From: Paenibacillus thalictri
GTDB taxonomy: Bacteria > Bacillota > Bacilli > Paenibacillales > NBRC-103111
DNA length: 64,000 nucleotides
Assembly (NCBI RefSeq): GCF_004307995.1
Contig: NZ_SIRE01000009.1
Location: 186,001-250,000, forward strand
Direction of reading: 5' to 3'
In this document: in pieces, positions 26,577-34,449 of the stretch
Numbering within the stretch: position 1 is the first letter of the stretch
Layout of the letters: the number at the start of each line of letters is the position of its first letter
The notes under the pieces: model-generated
What the model saw: only the letters and a program-made list of their open reading frames with translations
The model's database searches: none
What the model was told of the DNA's origin: nothing
Position numbers and translations under genes: made by a program

Positions 26577-27580
26577 GATGAGAACCCTCCTTTTCTTGCT
26601 ATGTACACAAAGAAGGGTACGCCGATCAGGGCCGTCATGACACCGACGGGAACCTCTTTCGGCATGGCGATGAATCTTGCGCCAAGATCGGCTCCGACAA
26701 GCAGGATCGCCCCAAGCACAATACAGTACGGAATGACCCAACGGTGATCAGTGCCGACTAGAAAACGGGTGATGTGCGGGATGATAATCCCGATAAACGC
26801 GATGGGTCCGGCTACAGCGACGGAGCCGCCGGCCAAAAATACGATCACAACCGCGCATACCAGCTTAATCATCGCAGTCCGCTGGCCCAAACCTTTGGCC
26901 ACATCGTCACCCATAGCGAGCACATTGACCTGCCTGGCAATAATCAGCGATGCGACAAACCCGCATAACATATAAGGAAAAACACTTTCCAGCATGGACA
27001 TTTCGCGGCCTGCAACGGAACCGACGATCCAGAACAGCACCTGTTCGAACGTTTTCCCGTTTGTCAGGAGAATCCCCTGCATTAACGAAGCGAATAAAGC
27101 GGTAACCGCCGCCCCGGCAAGTGTAATCTTGATCGGATTCATGCCGTCGCGGCCGATTGATCCGAGAGCGTAGACGACGATTGCGCTGATCGCGGCCCCG
27201 GCGAAAGCGAGCCAGGTAAATGCTTTTAAGCCCGATACATTAAAAAAACCGGATGCGATGACGATCAGCAGCGCGGCTCCCGAGTTAATGCCGAACAAGC
27301 TGGGCGATGCCAGCGGGTTCCGCGTAAGAGCCTGCATCAGTGTGCCTGCAACGGCTAAGCTTCCGCCAACCGCAGCGGCGATCAAAGCTCGCGGCACGCG
27401 GGCTGTACGGATAATGAGATGCTCGGTGGAGCCGTTAAACTGACTGTAAGCTTCAATGACTCTGGCAAAAGGAATCCGGGTTATCCCAAACAATATACTG
27501 CCCGCCATGCAGAGCAGCAAAATAACAAGAAAAAAAATCAGACCGGCGGTCTTCTGCCGGGCGCTTTGCAGCCGAACCAT
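26573..27580 (-). CDS. Iron-siderophore ABC permease (FecCD family), first gene of operon
   Basis: A 335-residue FecCD permease with about ten hydrophobic helices. Motifs are GGSLAVAGTLMQALTRNPLASP in the first half (positions about 74-95) and GPIAFIGIIIPHITRFL in the second. ATG 27580 has only a weak ribosome site. It is transcribed leftward from the Fur-controlled region and overlaps the next permease gene by four bases. Confidence 0.92.
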   Translation of the reverse strand: MVRLQSARQKTAGLIFFLVILLLCMAGSILFGITRIPFARVIEAYSQFNGSTEHLIIRTARVPRALIAAAVGGSLAVAGTLMQALTRNPLASPSLFGINSGAALLIVIASGFFNVSGLKAFTWLAFAGAAISAIVVYALGSIGRDGMNPIKITLAGAAVTALFASLMQGILLTNGKTFEQVLFWIVGSVAGREMSMLESVFPYMLCGFVASLIIARQVNVLAMGDDVAKGLGQRTAMIKLVCAVVIVFLAGGSVAVAGPIAFIGIIIPHITRFLVGTDHRWVIPYCIVLGAILLVGADLGARFIAMPKEVPVGVMTALIGVPFFVYIARKGGFSS

Positions 27581-27623
27581 GAGACAAGCCTACTTTCGCA
27601 GTTAAGTTGTAGCTTTACGTTCT

Positions 27624-27652
27624 ATATTAGGAGAACTAGCCGGATGTGTCAA
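27624..27652 (-). promoter_or_regulatory. Sigma-A promoter of the permease-ATPase operon
   Basis: On the minus strand: TTGACA (27652-27647), a 17-base spacer and TAATAT (27629-27624). Near-consensus, immediately next to Fur box 1. Confidence 0.85.
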
Positions 27653-27658
27653 TGACTC

Positions 27659-27673
27659 TGATAATCATTATCA
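27659..27673. promoter_or_regulatory. Fur box 1
   Basis: TGATAATCATTATCA, a perfect 7-1-7 Fur operator, six bases upstream of the minus-strand -35 box and ten bases upstream of the plus-strand -35 box. Confidence 0.92.
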
Positions 27674-27682
27674 ACATTATTG

Positions 27683-27711
27683 TTGACAACAAGGCAATTA
27701 CCGTTTATAGT
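27683..27711 (+). promoter_or_regulatory. Sigma-A promoter of the siderophore-binding protein gene
   Basis: TTGACA (27683-27688), a 17-base spacer and TATAGT (27706-27711). Confidence 0.88.
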
Positions 27712-27723
27712 ATCATACGGTAA

Positions 27724-27738
27724 TGATAATCGTTATCA
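27724..27738. promoter_or_regulatory. Fur box 2
   Basis: TGATAATCGTTATCA, a 7-1-7 Fur operator with symmetrical arms, just downstream of the expected plus-strand transcription start. Iron-loaded Fur should block the plus-strand promoter here. Confidence 0.92.
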
Positions 27739-27780
27739 TCATTTATTAAGATGCTACATATGAAAAAGGAGGCACATCGG

Positions 27781-28776
27781 GTGCAAAACAAACACAATAG
27801 AAACTTCATCCGGGGGTTCATGGTCGTGCTCTCAATCATGTTATTTTTGGTTGGTTGCGGCAGCAAAGAACAGGCGGCACCGGCTCCGGCGGCGAATACA
27901 GGCGGCAACGCAGCTGCTCCTAAAACAGACGAGGTTCGCGTCATTAAACATGCGATGGGAGAAACGGAAATTAAAGGAACTCCCCAAAGAGTCGTCATTC
28001 TTACTAACGAAGGTACGGAAGCGCTGCTTTCCGTTGGGGTAAAGCCGGTTGGTGCGGTTAAATCCTTCACCGGCAATCCTTGGTATGAACATATCAAAGC
28101 GGATATGCAGGGCGTTACGGTAGTCGGCGAAGAAAGCCAGCCGAATATCGAGCTGATCGCCGGTCTGAAGCCCGATCTGATCATCGGCAATAAGATGCGC
28201 CAGGAAAAAGTATACCCGCAGCTTAAAGCGATCGCGCCGACAGTTATGTCCGAAACGCTGCGCGGTGAATGGAAAGAAAATTACAAGTTGTATATGGAAG
28301 CTTTGAACAAGAAAGCCGAAGGCGCGAAGGTCATTGCCGACTTCGACAAGCGGATCGACGATTTTAAAGGTAAAGCCGGAGACAAGCTGAAGAAAACGGT
28401 TTCCGTTGTACGTTTTATGCCGGGCCGAATGCGGATTTACCGCGAAGACACGTTTACCGGCGTCATTTTCAAACAAATCGGCATTGCTCGTCCGGAGAGC
28501 AAAAGCAAGGAAACGTTCGCGGATGAGATTACGAAAGAAAGACTCCCTGAAGCGGAAGCCGACATGATGGTGTACTTCACGTATGAAACCGGGGACGGTA
28601 AAGGAACCAAGCTGGAAGAAGAGATTCTGAACGATCCGATCTGGAAAAACTTGAACGTCGTCAAAGCGGGCAAAGCTTTCAAAGTGGATGACGCGATCTG
28701 GAACACAGCCGGAGGCGTTAGAGCGGCTAACCTGCTGCTCGACCAATTGTTCAAAATGTATGACAACATGAAATAA
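27781..28776 (+). CDS. Iron-siderophore-binding lipoprotein
   Basis: A 331-residue class III (FepB/FhuD-like) binding protein. Signal peptide with lipobox LFLVGC near residue 25, then an Ala/Pro/Gly linker and the two-lobed fold; landmarks are RVVILTNEGTEALLSVG and LKPDLIIGNKM. GTG 27781 chosen because AAAAAGGAGG lies eight bases upstream; an in-frame ATG at 27760 and the track start at 27751 precede the ribosome site. Divergently transcribed from its permease/ATPase operon under shared Fur control, it captures a ferric siderophore outside the membrane. The siderophore type is unknown. Confidence 0.92.
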   Translation: MQNKHNRNFIRGFMVVLSIMLFLVGCGSKEQAAPAPAANTGGNAAAPKTDEVRVIKHAMGETEIKGTPQRVVILTNEGTEALLSVGVKPVGAVKSFTGNPWYEHIKADMQGVTVVGEESQPNIELIAGLKPDLIIGNKMRQEKVYPQLKAIAPTVMSETLRGEWKENYKLYMEALNKKAEGAKVIADFDKRIDDFKGKAGDKLKKTVSVVRFMPGRMRIYREDTFTGVIFKQIGIARPESKSKETFADEITKERLPEAEADMMVYFTYETGDGKGTKLEEEILNDPIWKNLNVVKAGKAFKVDDAIWNTAGGVRAANLLLDQLFKMYDNMK

Positions 28777-28793
28777 AAGCTTTAAGTCAAATA

Positions 28794-28836
28794 AACCATG
28801 TATCTTGAGCGCGGCTCAGTGCATGGTTTTATTTTT
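28794..28836 (+). terminator. Intrinsic terminator
   Basis: AACCATG/CATGGTT outer stem (28794-28828) with an inner TTGAGC/GCTCAG stem, followed by TTATTTTT. Confidence 0.8.
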
Positions 28837-28878
28837 ACCCTCTCATTCAAATAAAAAGAAGCAAACCTTTTGAAGGTT

Positions 28879-28908
28879 TTGTACGTATGTACTAAAGTAG
28901 GTTATGAT
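28879..28908 (+). promoter_or_regulatory. Candidate promoter of the bdbDC-lspA operon
   Basis: TTGTAC (28879-28884), 18-base spacer, TATGAT (28903-28908). An AACCTT/AAGGTT hairpin lies just upstream. Confidence 0.5.
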
Positions 28909-28944
28909 ATTACATAACGATATTAAGTAAGGGGTTGGACATTT

Positions 28945-29652
28945 TTGAATAACACGACAAGCAAAGCCAGCTACAAAAATCAGCGCAAAGCTGAGAAGCA
29001 AAAGCAGCAGCAGAAAATGAAAAATTTAACCTGGATTACGGTATCGGGGCTTGTGGTATTGCTTATTCTTGCTTTTGTTTTTATACCGAAGCCTGCGCCC
29101 GCCGCTTTTGCATACGACAAGCTTCCTATACTGGGATCGCCCGATGCGCCGGTGAAAGTGGTCGAATTCGGCGACTACAAATGTCCTTCCTGCCAATTTT
29201 TCAGCCAGCAGATCGAACCGCAGATTAAGAAGGATTTTGTCGACAAAGGCGGGGTTTCCTTTTATTTCATGAACTTTACGTTTATCGGACCGGACTCATA
29301 TACCGCTGCGCTGGCCGCGCAGTCGATTTATCATCAGAACAACGACGCTTATTGGAAGTTTTACGACGCTTTGTACAAAAATCAACAGAACGAGAAGCTC
29401 CAATGGGCAACACCTGAATTTCTGGTGAACCTGGCCAAGCAGCAAAACCTGCCTATCGACTTCAACAAGCTGCAGCAGGATATCGTTTCGAGGACGTATG
29501 CGGCCGAAGTGGACGAGCATAACGCGATGGCCAAAAAACTAAACGTAACCGGCACGCCGACGTTGTTTATCAATGGCGAGAAGATGGAAGAGGCGATGGA
29601 CTACGCCAAGGTTAAGGCAGCCATCGAGAAAGCTCAAAAAGGTGCGAAATAA
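28945..29652 (+). CDS. bdbD: DsbA-like thiol-disulfide oxidoreductase BdbD
   Basis: A 235-residue membrane-anchored thioredoxin-fold protein that forms disulfides in exported proteins. A charged N-terminus is followed by one membrane anchor (about 30-48, LTWITVSGLVVLLILAFVF), then the DsbA-type domain with active site CPSC (Cys80-Cys83, in GDYKCPSCQFF) and the cis-Pro region VTGTPTLFING. TTG start 28945, with AAGGGG about ten bases upstream. Its reoxidant partner BdbC starts four bases after the stop. Confidence 0.93.
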   Translation: MNNTTSKASYKNQRKAEKQKQQQKMKNLTWITVSGLVVLLILAFVFIPKPAPAAFAYDKLPILGSPDAPVKVVEFGDYKCPSCQFFSQQIEPQIKKDFVDKGGVSFYFMNFTFIGPDSYTAALAAQSIYHQNNDAYWKFYDALYKNQQNEKLQWATPEFLVNLAKQQNLPIDFNKLQQDIVSRTYAAEVDEHNAMAKKLNVTGTPTLFINGEKMEEAMDYAKVKAAIEKAQKGAK

Positions 29653-29655
29653 TCG

Positions 29656-30096
29656 ATGAGTGATTCGCGGGTACGACGTACGATGTATGATTATGCGCTA
29701 TATTTTGCCTGGGTAGTGTCGCTGGTGGCGACGCTGGGCAGCCTGTTTCTGAGCGAGGTCATCGGTTTTGCGCCATGCAAGCTTTGCTGGTTCCAGCGCA
29801 TCTTTATGTACCCCCTGGTGATTCTACTCGGAAGAGCAAGCTACACGAACGACCGCGGGCAGATCGCTTATGCGCTCCCGCTTAGCATTATTGGCGGCCT
29901 GTTCTCGTTGTATCATTATGCGGAGCAAAAAATACCCGGTTTGGCCAAGCTGCTGCCCTGCACCTCCGGCGTTCCCTGCAACGAAGATTATTTGAACTGG
30001 TTTGGGTTCATTACGATTCCGTTTATGGCGCTGATCGCTTTTATTCTCATCACGATATTTTTGTGGTGCGGAAGAACAAAACCGGAGCAAGCGTAA
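29656..30096 (+). CDS. bdbC: DsbB-like quinone reductase BdbC
   Basis: A 146-residue four-helix membrane protein that reoxidises BdbD and passes electrons to quinone. The first periplasmic-side pair is CKLC (Cys41-Cys44, in FAPCKLCWFQRIFMYP), the second Cys102 and Cys108 in LPCTSGVPCNEDYLNW. ATG 29656 follows AAAGGTG inside the bdbD end. Its TAA overlaps the ATG of lspA (TAATG), so the three genes are translationally coupled. Confidence 0.94.
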   Translation: MSDSRVRRTMYDYALYFAWVVSLVATLGSLFLSEVIGFAPCKLCWFQRIFMYPLVILLGRASYTNDRGQIAYALPLSIIGGLFSLYHYAEQKIPGLAKLLPCTSGVPCNEDYLNWFGFITIPFMALIAFILITIFLWCGRTKPEQA

Positions 30097-30593
30097 TGAC
30101 GGGCCGGGATAAATGGTTCTACGGAATTGCCGGCTTTGTGATCGTAGTGGATCAGCTCGGCAAATGGCTGATTCGTTCTCATTTCACATTGGGAGAAACC
30201 ATGCCGCTCTGGAACCATCTGCTGACCTTGACATATTACGAGAACAGCGGCATGGCCCGGAGCCTGTTTCAAGGGTATGCCCGGTTGTTTATGGTGATGG
30301 CGCTTCTTTTTGTCGCAGGTGTAATGTACTACCGGAAACAAGGCTCGTTTCGCGGCGGATTGATGGACGCGGGCATGGCGTTTCTGGTCGGAGGGGCGCT
30401 CGGCAATGCGATAGATCGGCTGCTGTTTGGAAAAGTGACGGATTTTCTCGTTTTCCGCGAAGGGCACGGTGTCCTGAACTTGGCGGATCTGGCCATCAAC
30501 GCAGGCATTCTGCTGGTTATTGCGGACATTGCCGTGCAGATGATCAAAAATGCCATTTACAAGCGCGGCGGGGACAGATATAATAAACCATAA
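30096..30593 (+). CDS. lspA: Lipoprotein signal peptidase (signal peptidase II)
   Basis: A 165-residue four-helix aspartyl protease that removes signal peptides from prolipoproteins. Catalytic aspartates are Asp107 in GNAIDRLLFGKVTDFL and Asp131 in LNLADLAIN. VDQLGKW and NSGMARS match the other conserved boxes, although the second departs from the more usual N-x-G-A-A-F. ATG 30096 overlaps the bdbC stop by one base; the longer frame from 30063 is rejected. It is unclear whether this is the only lspA in the genome; linkage to the disulfide system is unusual in my experience. Confidence 0.88.
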   Translation: MTGRDKWFYGIAGFVIVVDQLGKWLIRSHFTLGETMPLWNHLLTLTYYENSGMARSLFQGYARLFMVMALLFVAGVMYYRKQGSFRGGLMDAGMAFLVGGALGNAIDRLLFGKVTDFLVFREGHGVLNLADLAINAGILLVIADIAVQMIKNAIYKRGGDRYNKP

Positions 30594-30596
30594 GTT

Positions 30597-30714
30597 TTCT
30601 AGGGTTCCGCGGCGCTAACGCCGGTCCGGTCCGAGAGAAAACGCATGGCGCGGCCATGTTCACGGAGGGATAAAAGCCCGGGAGGATATCTTTTCAGATA
30701 TCTTTCCGGGCTTT
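30597..30714 (+). promoter_or_regulatory. Guanidine-I (ykkC) riboswitch with expression platform
   Basis: The leader carries the ykkC aptamer signatures in order: CTAGGGTTCCG (30599-30609), GGTCCGAGAGAAAAC (about 30628-30642), and ACGGAGGGATAAAAGCCCGG (30662-30681). The 3' end overlaps a strong terminator: AAGCCCGGGAGGATATC pairs with the segment ending TCCGGGCTTT, followed by TTTTTTTG. Family knowledge: guanidinium binding prevents termination and turns on the downstream exporter. The gene that follows is a guanidinium exporter, which agrees. Confidence 0.95.
30673..30714 (+). terminator. Terminator of the guanidine riboswitch
   Basis: AAAGCCCGG/CCGGGCTTT stem with inner GATATC pairing and a T-run. 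Its 5' arm shares bases with the aptamer. Confidence 0.9.
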
Positions 30715-30760
30715 TTTTGCTTGCTCCGGAAACAATACAACAAGAGAGGAGTTGGTGGTT

Positions 30761-31081
30761 ATGGCATGGGTGTATGTGCTGATCGCCGGTTTGTTTGAGG
30801 TCGTATGGGCGATTTCCTTGAAGGAGACAAACGGATTTACAAGGCTGGTGCCGTCAGTGATTACGATTGTCGGTATGGTGATCAGTTTTTATTTTCTGGC
30901 GATCGCGACCAAAACGCTGCCTATCGGCACCGCTTACGCGGCTTGGACAGGGATCGGCGCGGTCGGCGCGGTACTGGTCGGGATTTTGTTCCTGCATGAG
31001 CCAAGCAACTGGCAGCGGATTATGTTTTTGTTATTTATCGTGGTTGGTGTCGTGGGATTGAAATTTTCCTCCGGGCACTAA
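30761..31081 (+). CDS. gdx: Guanidinium exporter Gdx (SugE-type SMR protein)
   Basis: A 106-residue, four-helix small multidrug resistance protein. It closely follows E. coli Gdx/SugE: Glu13 in IAGLFEVVWAISLK is the proton/substrate site and WTGIGAVGAVLVGI in helix three is near-identical. Members export guanidinium in exchange for protons as antiparallel dimers. ATG 30761 has GAGAGGAG nine bases upstream. The guanidine-I riboswitch directly upstream supports this substrate rather than quaternary ammonium drugs. Confidence 0.95.
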   Translation: MAWVYVLIAGLFEVVWAISLKETNGFTRLVPSVITIVGMVISFYFLAIATKTLPIGTAYAAWTGIGAVGAVLVGILFLHEPSNWQRIMFLLFIVVGVVGLKFSSGH

Positions 31082-31092
31082 TGAGCGGCACA

Positions 31093-31131
31093 AAAAAACG
31101 TCCTGTCAGCTTAAGACATGCTGGCGGGACG
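31093..31131 (-). terminator. Terminator overlapping the ccdC stop codon
   Basis: Read on the minus strand, CGTCCCGCCAGC pairs with GCTGACAGGACG (31131 to 31099, two G-U pairs) and is followed by TTTTTTT. The ccdC stop TAA lies in the loop. It can also act on the convergent gdx transcript. Confidence 0.8.
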
Positions 31132-31611
31132 GTCCTTATGTGCGAGCAATTGCGAGTATTGGCGGAACATCGCCAATCGCCACGGTAAAATCATGCCAAA
31201 CGCCAGCAGGAAAAAGACGGCGCCTGTTTGCGGAATCGAAATATATTGCTCCACGATATTGTGCAGCGCCAAACGAATAATGAGCAGTCCGATCAAGATA
31301 AAGGCAAACCATTTCGAACGTTTCATGTAAACTTGTCCGTCGGTGATCTGAAAACGTGTCGTCAATATAAGCGGCACGGAAAAAAGACAAGCTCCGACCA
31401 AAAAAGCGACAAGCGCCATTTCCCAGGAGATGCGCACTAACGGAACGGCGAACATCAGGAACCCCGTGCTCATGCCCAGCGGCGGAATCATAATTTTTTT
31501 GGCGGTTACCGGTCTGCTGCCGGCTTTCAAACGAATGAAGATGGAGAGAACCGCCATGCATATGACGCCGATCGTGGCGGTTGTTTGTATATTTAACGAG
31601 CCTAAATTCAT
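31111..31611 (-). CDS. ccdC: CcdC-family membrane protein
   Basis: A 166-residue membrane protein with about five helices matching the CcdC family, whose signature region here is RPVTAKKIMIPPLGMSTG followed by FLMF. CcdC lies in the Bacillus cytochrome c biogenesis region but its biochemical role is not settled. ATG 31611 has GGAG eight bases upstream. No other cytochrome c biogenesis gene is adjacent. The C-terminus is polar (QLLAHKDRPASMS). Confidence 0.8.
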   Translation of the reverse strand: MNLGSLNIQTTATIGVICMAVLSIFIRLKAGSRPVTAKKIMIPPLGMSTGFLMFAVPLVRISWEMALVAFLVGACLFSVPLILTTRFQITDGQVYMKRSKWFAFILIGLLIIRLALHNIVEQYISIPQTGAVFFLLAFGMILPWRLAMFRQYSQLLAHKDRPASMS

Positions 31612-31703
31612 TGTATCAGCTCCAATCCAAGAAACCTGCTTTATCCATTATAGCATGGTGTAGCAATGAAATCGAAGGCGGCCATTAGCGGAAATGGCGG
31701 GAT

Positions 31704-31958
31704 TTACCTGCTGGCGAACTCTTCGACCATCTGGGCGCTTACGAATTTGCGCAGCGGCGAAATGCCTTGTTTGGCGTGTTCGTTAATAAGCTGGGTATAG
31801 CGATTAATTTCGTCGACGGTAAAAGGCTGACCCGCTTTGCAGGACGCAATAGCTTTCTCGATCGCTTGTTCGCGAAGCGCATCCAGCTCGACAAATTGTT
31901 CAAGATGTTGATTCATTTTTTTCGTGTGGTCGGTAATAGCTTGGCGGACATCCATCAT
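31704..31958 (-). CDS. Small conserved protein, DUF2533/YpbS-like
   Basis: An 84-residue soluble protein resembling Bacillus YpbS (DUF2533): ITDHTKKMNQHLEQFVELD, then INRYTQLINEHAKQGISP and a RKFVSAQMVEEF end. ATG 31958 chosen because CAGGAG lies six bases upstream; a second ATG follows immediately. The longer frame from 32102 has no ribosome site. Function unknown. It is the only gene between ccdC and the divergent tyrS T-box. Confidence 0.65.
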   Translation of the reverse strand: MMDVRQAITDHTKKMNQHLEQFVELDALREQAIEKAIASCKAGQPFTVDEINRYTQLINEHAKQGISPLRKFVSAQMVEEFASR

Positions 31959-32095
31959 GACATTCTCCTGTTCGTCGTTCAAAATATAAAAAAAACTCCG
32001 GTCGTTTTTGTTATACCACATATTGCAGGCCGGCTCAATTGGGAGACAGCCGCGCAGCGGCAGATTCGCCGTATGCAAAGCATGTTGTAACGGAA

Positions 32096-32124
32096 TTGAC
32101 ACTGCCGCCGGAATGTGATTTAAT
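32096..32124 (+). promoter_or_regulatory. Sigma-A promoter of tyrS
   Basis: TTGACA (32096-32101), 17-base spacer, TTTAAT (32119-32124). Transcription would start near 32131, just before the T-box. Confidence 0.85.
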
Positions 32125-32149
32125 ATCCTTTAATTAAATACCGTCAAAG

Positions 32150-32430
32150 CTATGAAGGACACGGCGGATTGCCGCCATAGTAAGAATCGTGATGCTGCTT
32201 GCAGAGAGCCGGTGGAAGGTGCAAACCGGCACAGCCATGAATCCGAATTACAGTCCCGAGCAGATAGAGGGGAACATGCCTGCGGGCACCAGTAGCTTCT
32301 ACCCGGCAACACCGTTTGCCGTTATCAAAAACAATGAGTGGAGGAAGCCGGTGGCCGGCTTTTTCAAATAGGGTGGTACCGCGAGCGCAGCTTCTCGTCC
32401 CTTACAGGACGATAAAAGCTGCGTTTTTTT
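32150..32430 (+). promoter_or_regulatory. Tyrosine T-box leader
   Basis: A tRNA-sensing leader: stem I with an AGTAAGAA motif and distal AAGGTG-containing loop (about 32170-32235), probable specifier TAC (32249-32251, in GAATTACAG) for tyrosine, and the T-box AATAGGGTGGTACCGCG (about 32367-32383). A terminator follows (CGCAGCTT/AAGCTGCG, 32386-32423, then T-run). Uncharged tRNA-Tyr pairing with the T-box favours the antiterminator and lets tyrS be read. Confidence 0.95.
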
Positions 32431-32480
32431 GTGTTTTTCAAGGAACAAACAAGCACACTATTGCCAGGGAGGAATGAATC

Positions 32481-33746
32481 ATGATGAAGTGGGAACAGCT
32501 CACCGCCGAGCAGCAGCACGAAGTGAACCGCCAGTTGGATACGATACGCCGCGGTGTGGCCGATATTGTACCGGAGGCGGCTTTGAAGCAGAAACTTATC
32601 CAATTTGTCGTAACCGGAGAACCGTTAAAGGTGAAGCTGGGCTTAGATCCTTCGGCTCCGGATATTCATATCGGACATACGGTCGTGCTGCATAAGCTGC
32701 GGCAGTTTCAGGAGCTCGGGCATGAGGTTCAGTTGATTATCGGCGATTTCACCGGCCGGATCGGCGATCCTACGGGCAAATCGGAGACACGCAAACAGCT
32801 CAGCGAAGAAGACGTAAAGCGCAATGCGGAAACTTACCAGAAGCAGATCTACAAGGTGCTGGATGCGCACAAAACCAAATTTTACTACAACTCGCAATGG
32901 CTTGGCGCGATGAACTTTGCCGATGTGCTGCAGCTTGCCGGCAAGCTGACGGTGGCGCGGATGCTGGAGCGCGACGATTTTGCCAAGCGGTATGCCGGAG
33001 GTCAGCCGATCCATATTCACGAGTTCTTTTACCCGCTGATGCAGGGTTACGATTCGGTTGCGCTGCATACCGATATCGAGCTGGGCGGGACCGATCAAAC
33101 CTTTAACATCCTGATGGGCCGTACGCTGCAAAATGCTTATGACAGCGGGGAAGGGGACGGCCAAGTCGCGATTTTGATGCCGCTGCTCGAAGGTTTGGAC
33201 GGCGTGCAAAAAATGAGCAAAAGTCTCGGCAATTATATCGGTATCGACGAGGCCCCCAACGAAATTTTCGGCAAAACGATGTCGATCCCGGATGAGCTGA
33301 TGCTCAAATACTACGAGCTGACGACTTCGATTTCAAACGAGGAATTGGCCGGGCTGCGTCAAGGCTTGGAGGACGGTTCCGTCCATCCGCGCGACGCCAA
33401 GGTACGCTTGGCTAAGCAGTACGTTGCGATGTATCACGGGCAAGAAGCCGCGGACGAAGCGGAACAGCATTTTGTCACGGTGTTCCAGAAGCGTTCCTTG
33501 CCGGAGCAAATTGACGAGGTGACGCTTGCGGCGGACCAGTTGGAGGCGGGCACGATTTCCGTCTTCAAGCTGCTGACGGCGCTGGGACTTCAAGCATCGG
33601 GCGGGGAAGCCCGCCGCAGCGTTGCACAAGGCGCGGTGAAGCTGAACGAGCGCAAAATCACCGACCCGAACGAGCAGCTGCAGCCGCAGACCGGCGACAT
33701 CATTCAAGTCGGCAAACGCAAATTTGCCAAGATCGTAATGCAGTAA
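32481..33746 (+). CDS. tyrS: Tyrosyl-tRNA synthetase
   Basis: A 421-residue class I synthetase. The nucleotide-binding HIGH motif starts at His63 (DIHIGHTVVL), and KMSKS is at 244-248. A C-terminal S4 RNA-binding domain (about 350-415) ends RKFAKIVMQ. The sequence is of the second TyrS subgroup (Bacillus TyrZ-like), judged from the DPSAPDIHIGH and GDFTGRIGDPTGKSETR segments. ATG 32481 follows GGGAGG. Transcription is controlled by the upstream T-box. Confidence 0.96.
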   Translation: MMKWEQLTAEQQHEVNRQLDTIRRGVADIVPEAALKQKLIQFVVTGEPLKVKLGLDPSAPDIHIGHTVVLHKLRQFQELGHEVQLIIGDFTGRIGDPTGKSETRKQLSEEDVKRNAETYQKQIYKVLDAHKTKFYYNSQWLGAMNFADVLQLAGKLTVARMLERDDFAKRYAGGQPIHIHEFFYPLMQGYDSVALHTDIELGGTDQTFNILMGRTLQNAYDSGEGDGQVAILMPLLEGLDGVQKMSKSLGNYIGIDEAPNEIFGKTMSIPDELMLKYYELTTSISNEELAGLRQGLEDGSVHPRDAKVRLAKQYVAMYHGQEAADEAEQHFVTVFQKRSLPEQIDEVTLAADQLEAGTISVFKLLTALGLQASGGEARRSVAQGAVKLNERKITDPNEQLQPQTGDIIQVGKRKFAKIVMQ

Positions 33747-33788
33747 CACATACGCTGGCGAAGAGGACATACTCTTCCTCGGAAGAAC

Positions 33789-33838
33789 AAATCCCCCTCT
33801 GGTTTGCATGTCTATGCGGCCGGAGGAGGATTTTTTTT
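33789..33838 (+). terminator. Terminator after tyrS
   Basis: AATCCCCCTCTGG-type 5' arm (from 33789) pairs with CCGGAGGAGGATT (33820-33832), with slight irregularity, followed by eight T. Confidence 0.75.
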
Positions 33839-33929
33839 ACTATCCGGTGCTGATACAAGGATAATTACAACACTATGGAGTTGCCGCTGAGTTAGATTTT
33901 TGATCCGCATCGCGGCGTAAGCCGCTTTT

Positions 33930-34268
33930 TCAATGAGGGGTGGCGGCTCCCGCACTCCATCTCTCTCCCCACTCACGCATACGCAGCAGCACGCCGCTGT
34001 ACTCCCATCCGCTTTCCGTAAGAGAATATTCCACACTGACCGGAACGGTCGGGAACACCTCGCGGTGCACGATTCCGTTTTGCTCCAGATGGCGCAAGGT
34101 GTCGGTTAATGATTTGATGCTAACCTCACCCAAACTTCGCCGCAATTGGTTGAACCGTTGAGGACCTTGGAACAACTGGACAATCACGAAATAGGACCAC
34201 TTGCCGCCAATCACATCCATCGCTGCGCGAATCGGCACATAACAGGGAGACTCAGCTGCTGGATTCAT
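33930..34268 (-). CDS. HxlR-family transcriptional regulator
   Basis: A 112-residue winged-helix regulator with the HxlR signature: an N-terminal Cys (PCYVPIRAAMDVIGGKWSY), the recognition region SIKSLTDTLRHLEQNGIVHR and PVSVEYSLTESG in the wing. HxlR proteins often sense electrophiles or oxidants through the N-terminal Cys. ATG 34268 follows AAGGAGGTACC. Divergent from an NmrA-type oxidoreductase gene, which is the expected target. Confidence 0.9.
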   Translation of the reverse strand: MNPAAESPCYVPIRAAMDVIGGKWSYFVIVQLFQGPQRFNQLRRSLGEVSIKSLTDTLRHLEQNGIVHREVFPTVPVSVEYSLTESGWEYSGVLLRMREWGERWSAGAATPH

Positions 34269-34449
34269 AGCAAGGTACCTCCTTATTTATAGTAAGCTGC
34301 TCTAGCCAACTGAAGCATATAAAAATAAATTGCGTTCTTATGCAAGTATAACATTTGAATTATGCTCGTAATAGGAAATATGCGGCGCCTGTTGAAAAGG
34401 GACCAGGCGCTCGCCCCGTTATAGTTGGATACAGGGAGGAGCGCTTCAT

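Noticed and set aside
26175..26747. Plus-strand open frame of 190 codons across the siderophore permeases
   Set aside because: Antisense to two well-supported FecCD permeases joined by an ATGA overlap; no ribosome site or family resemblance.
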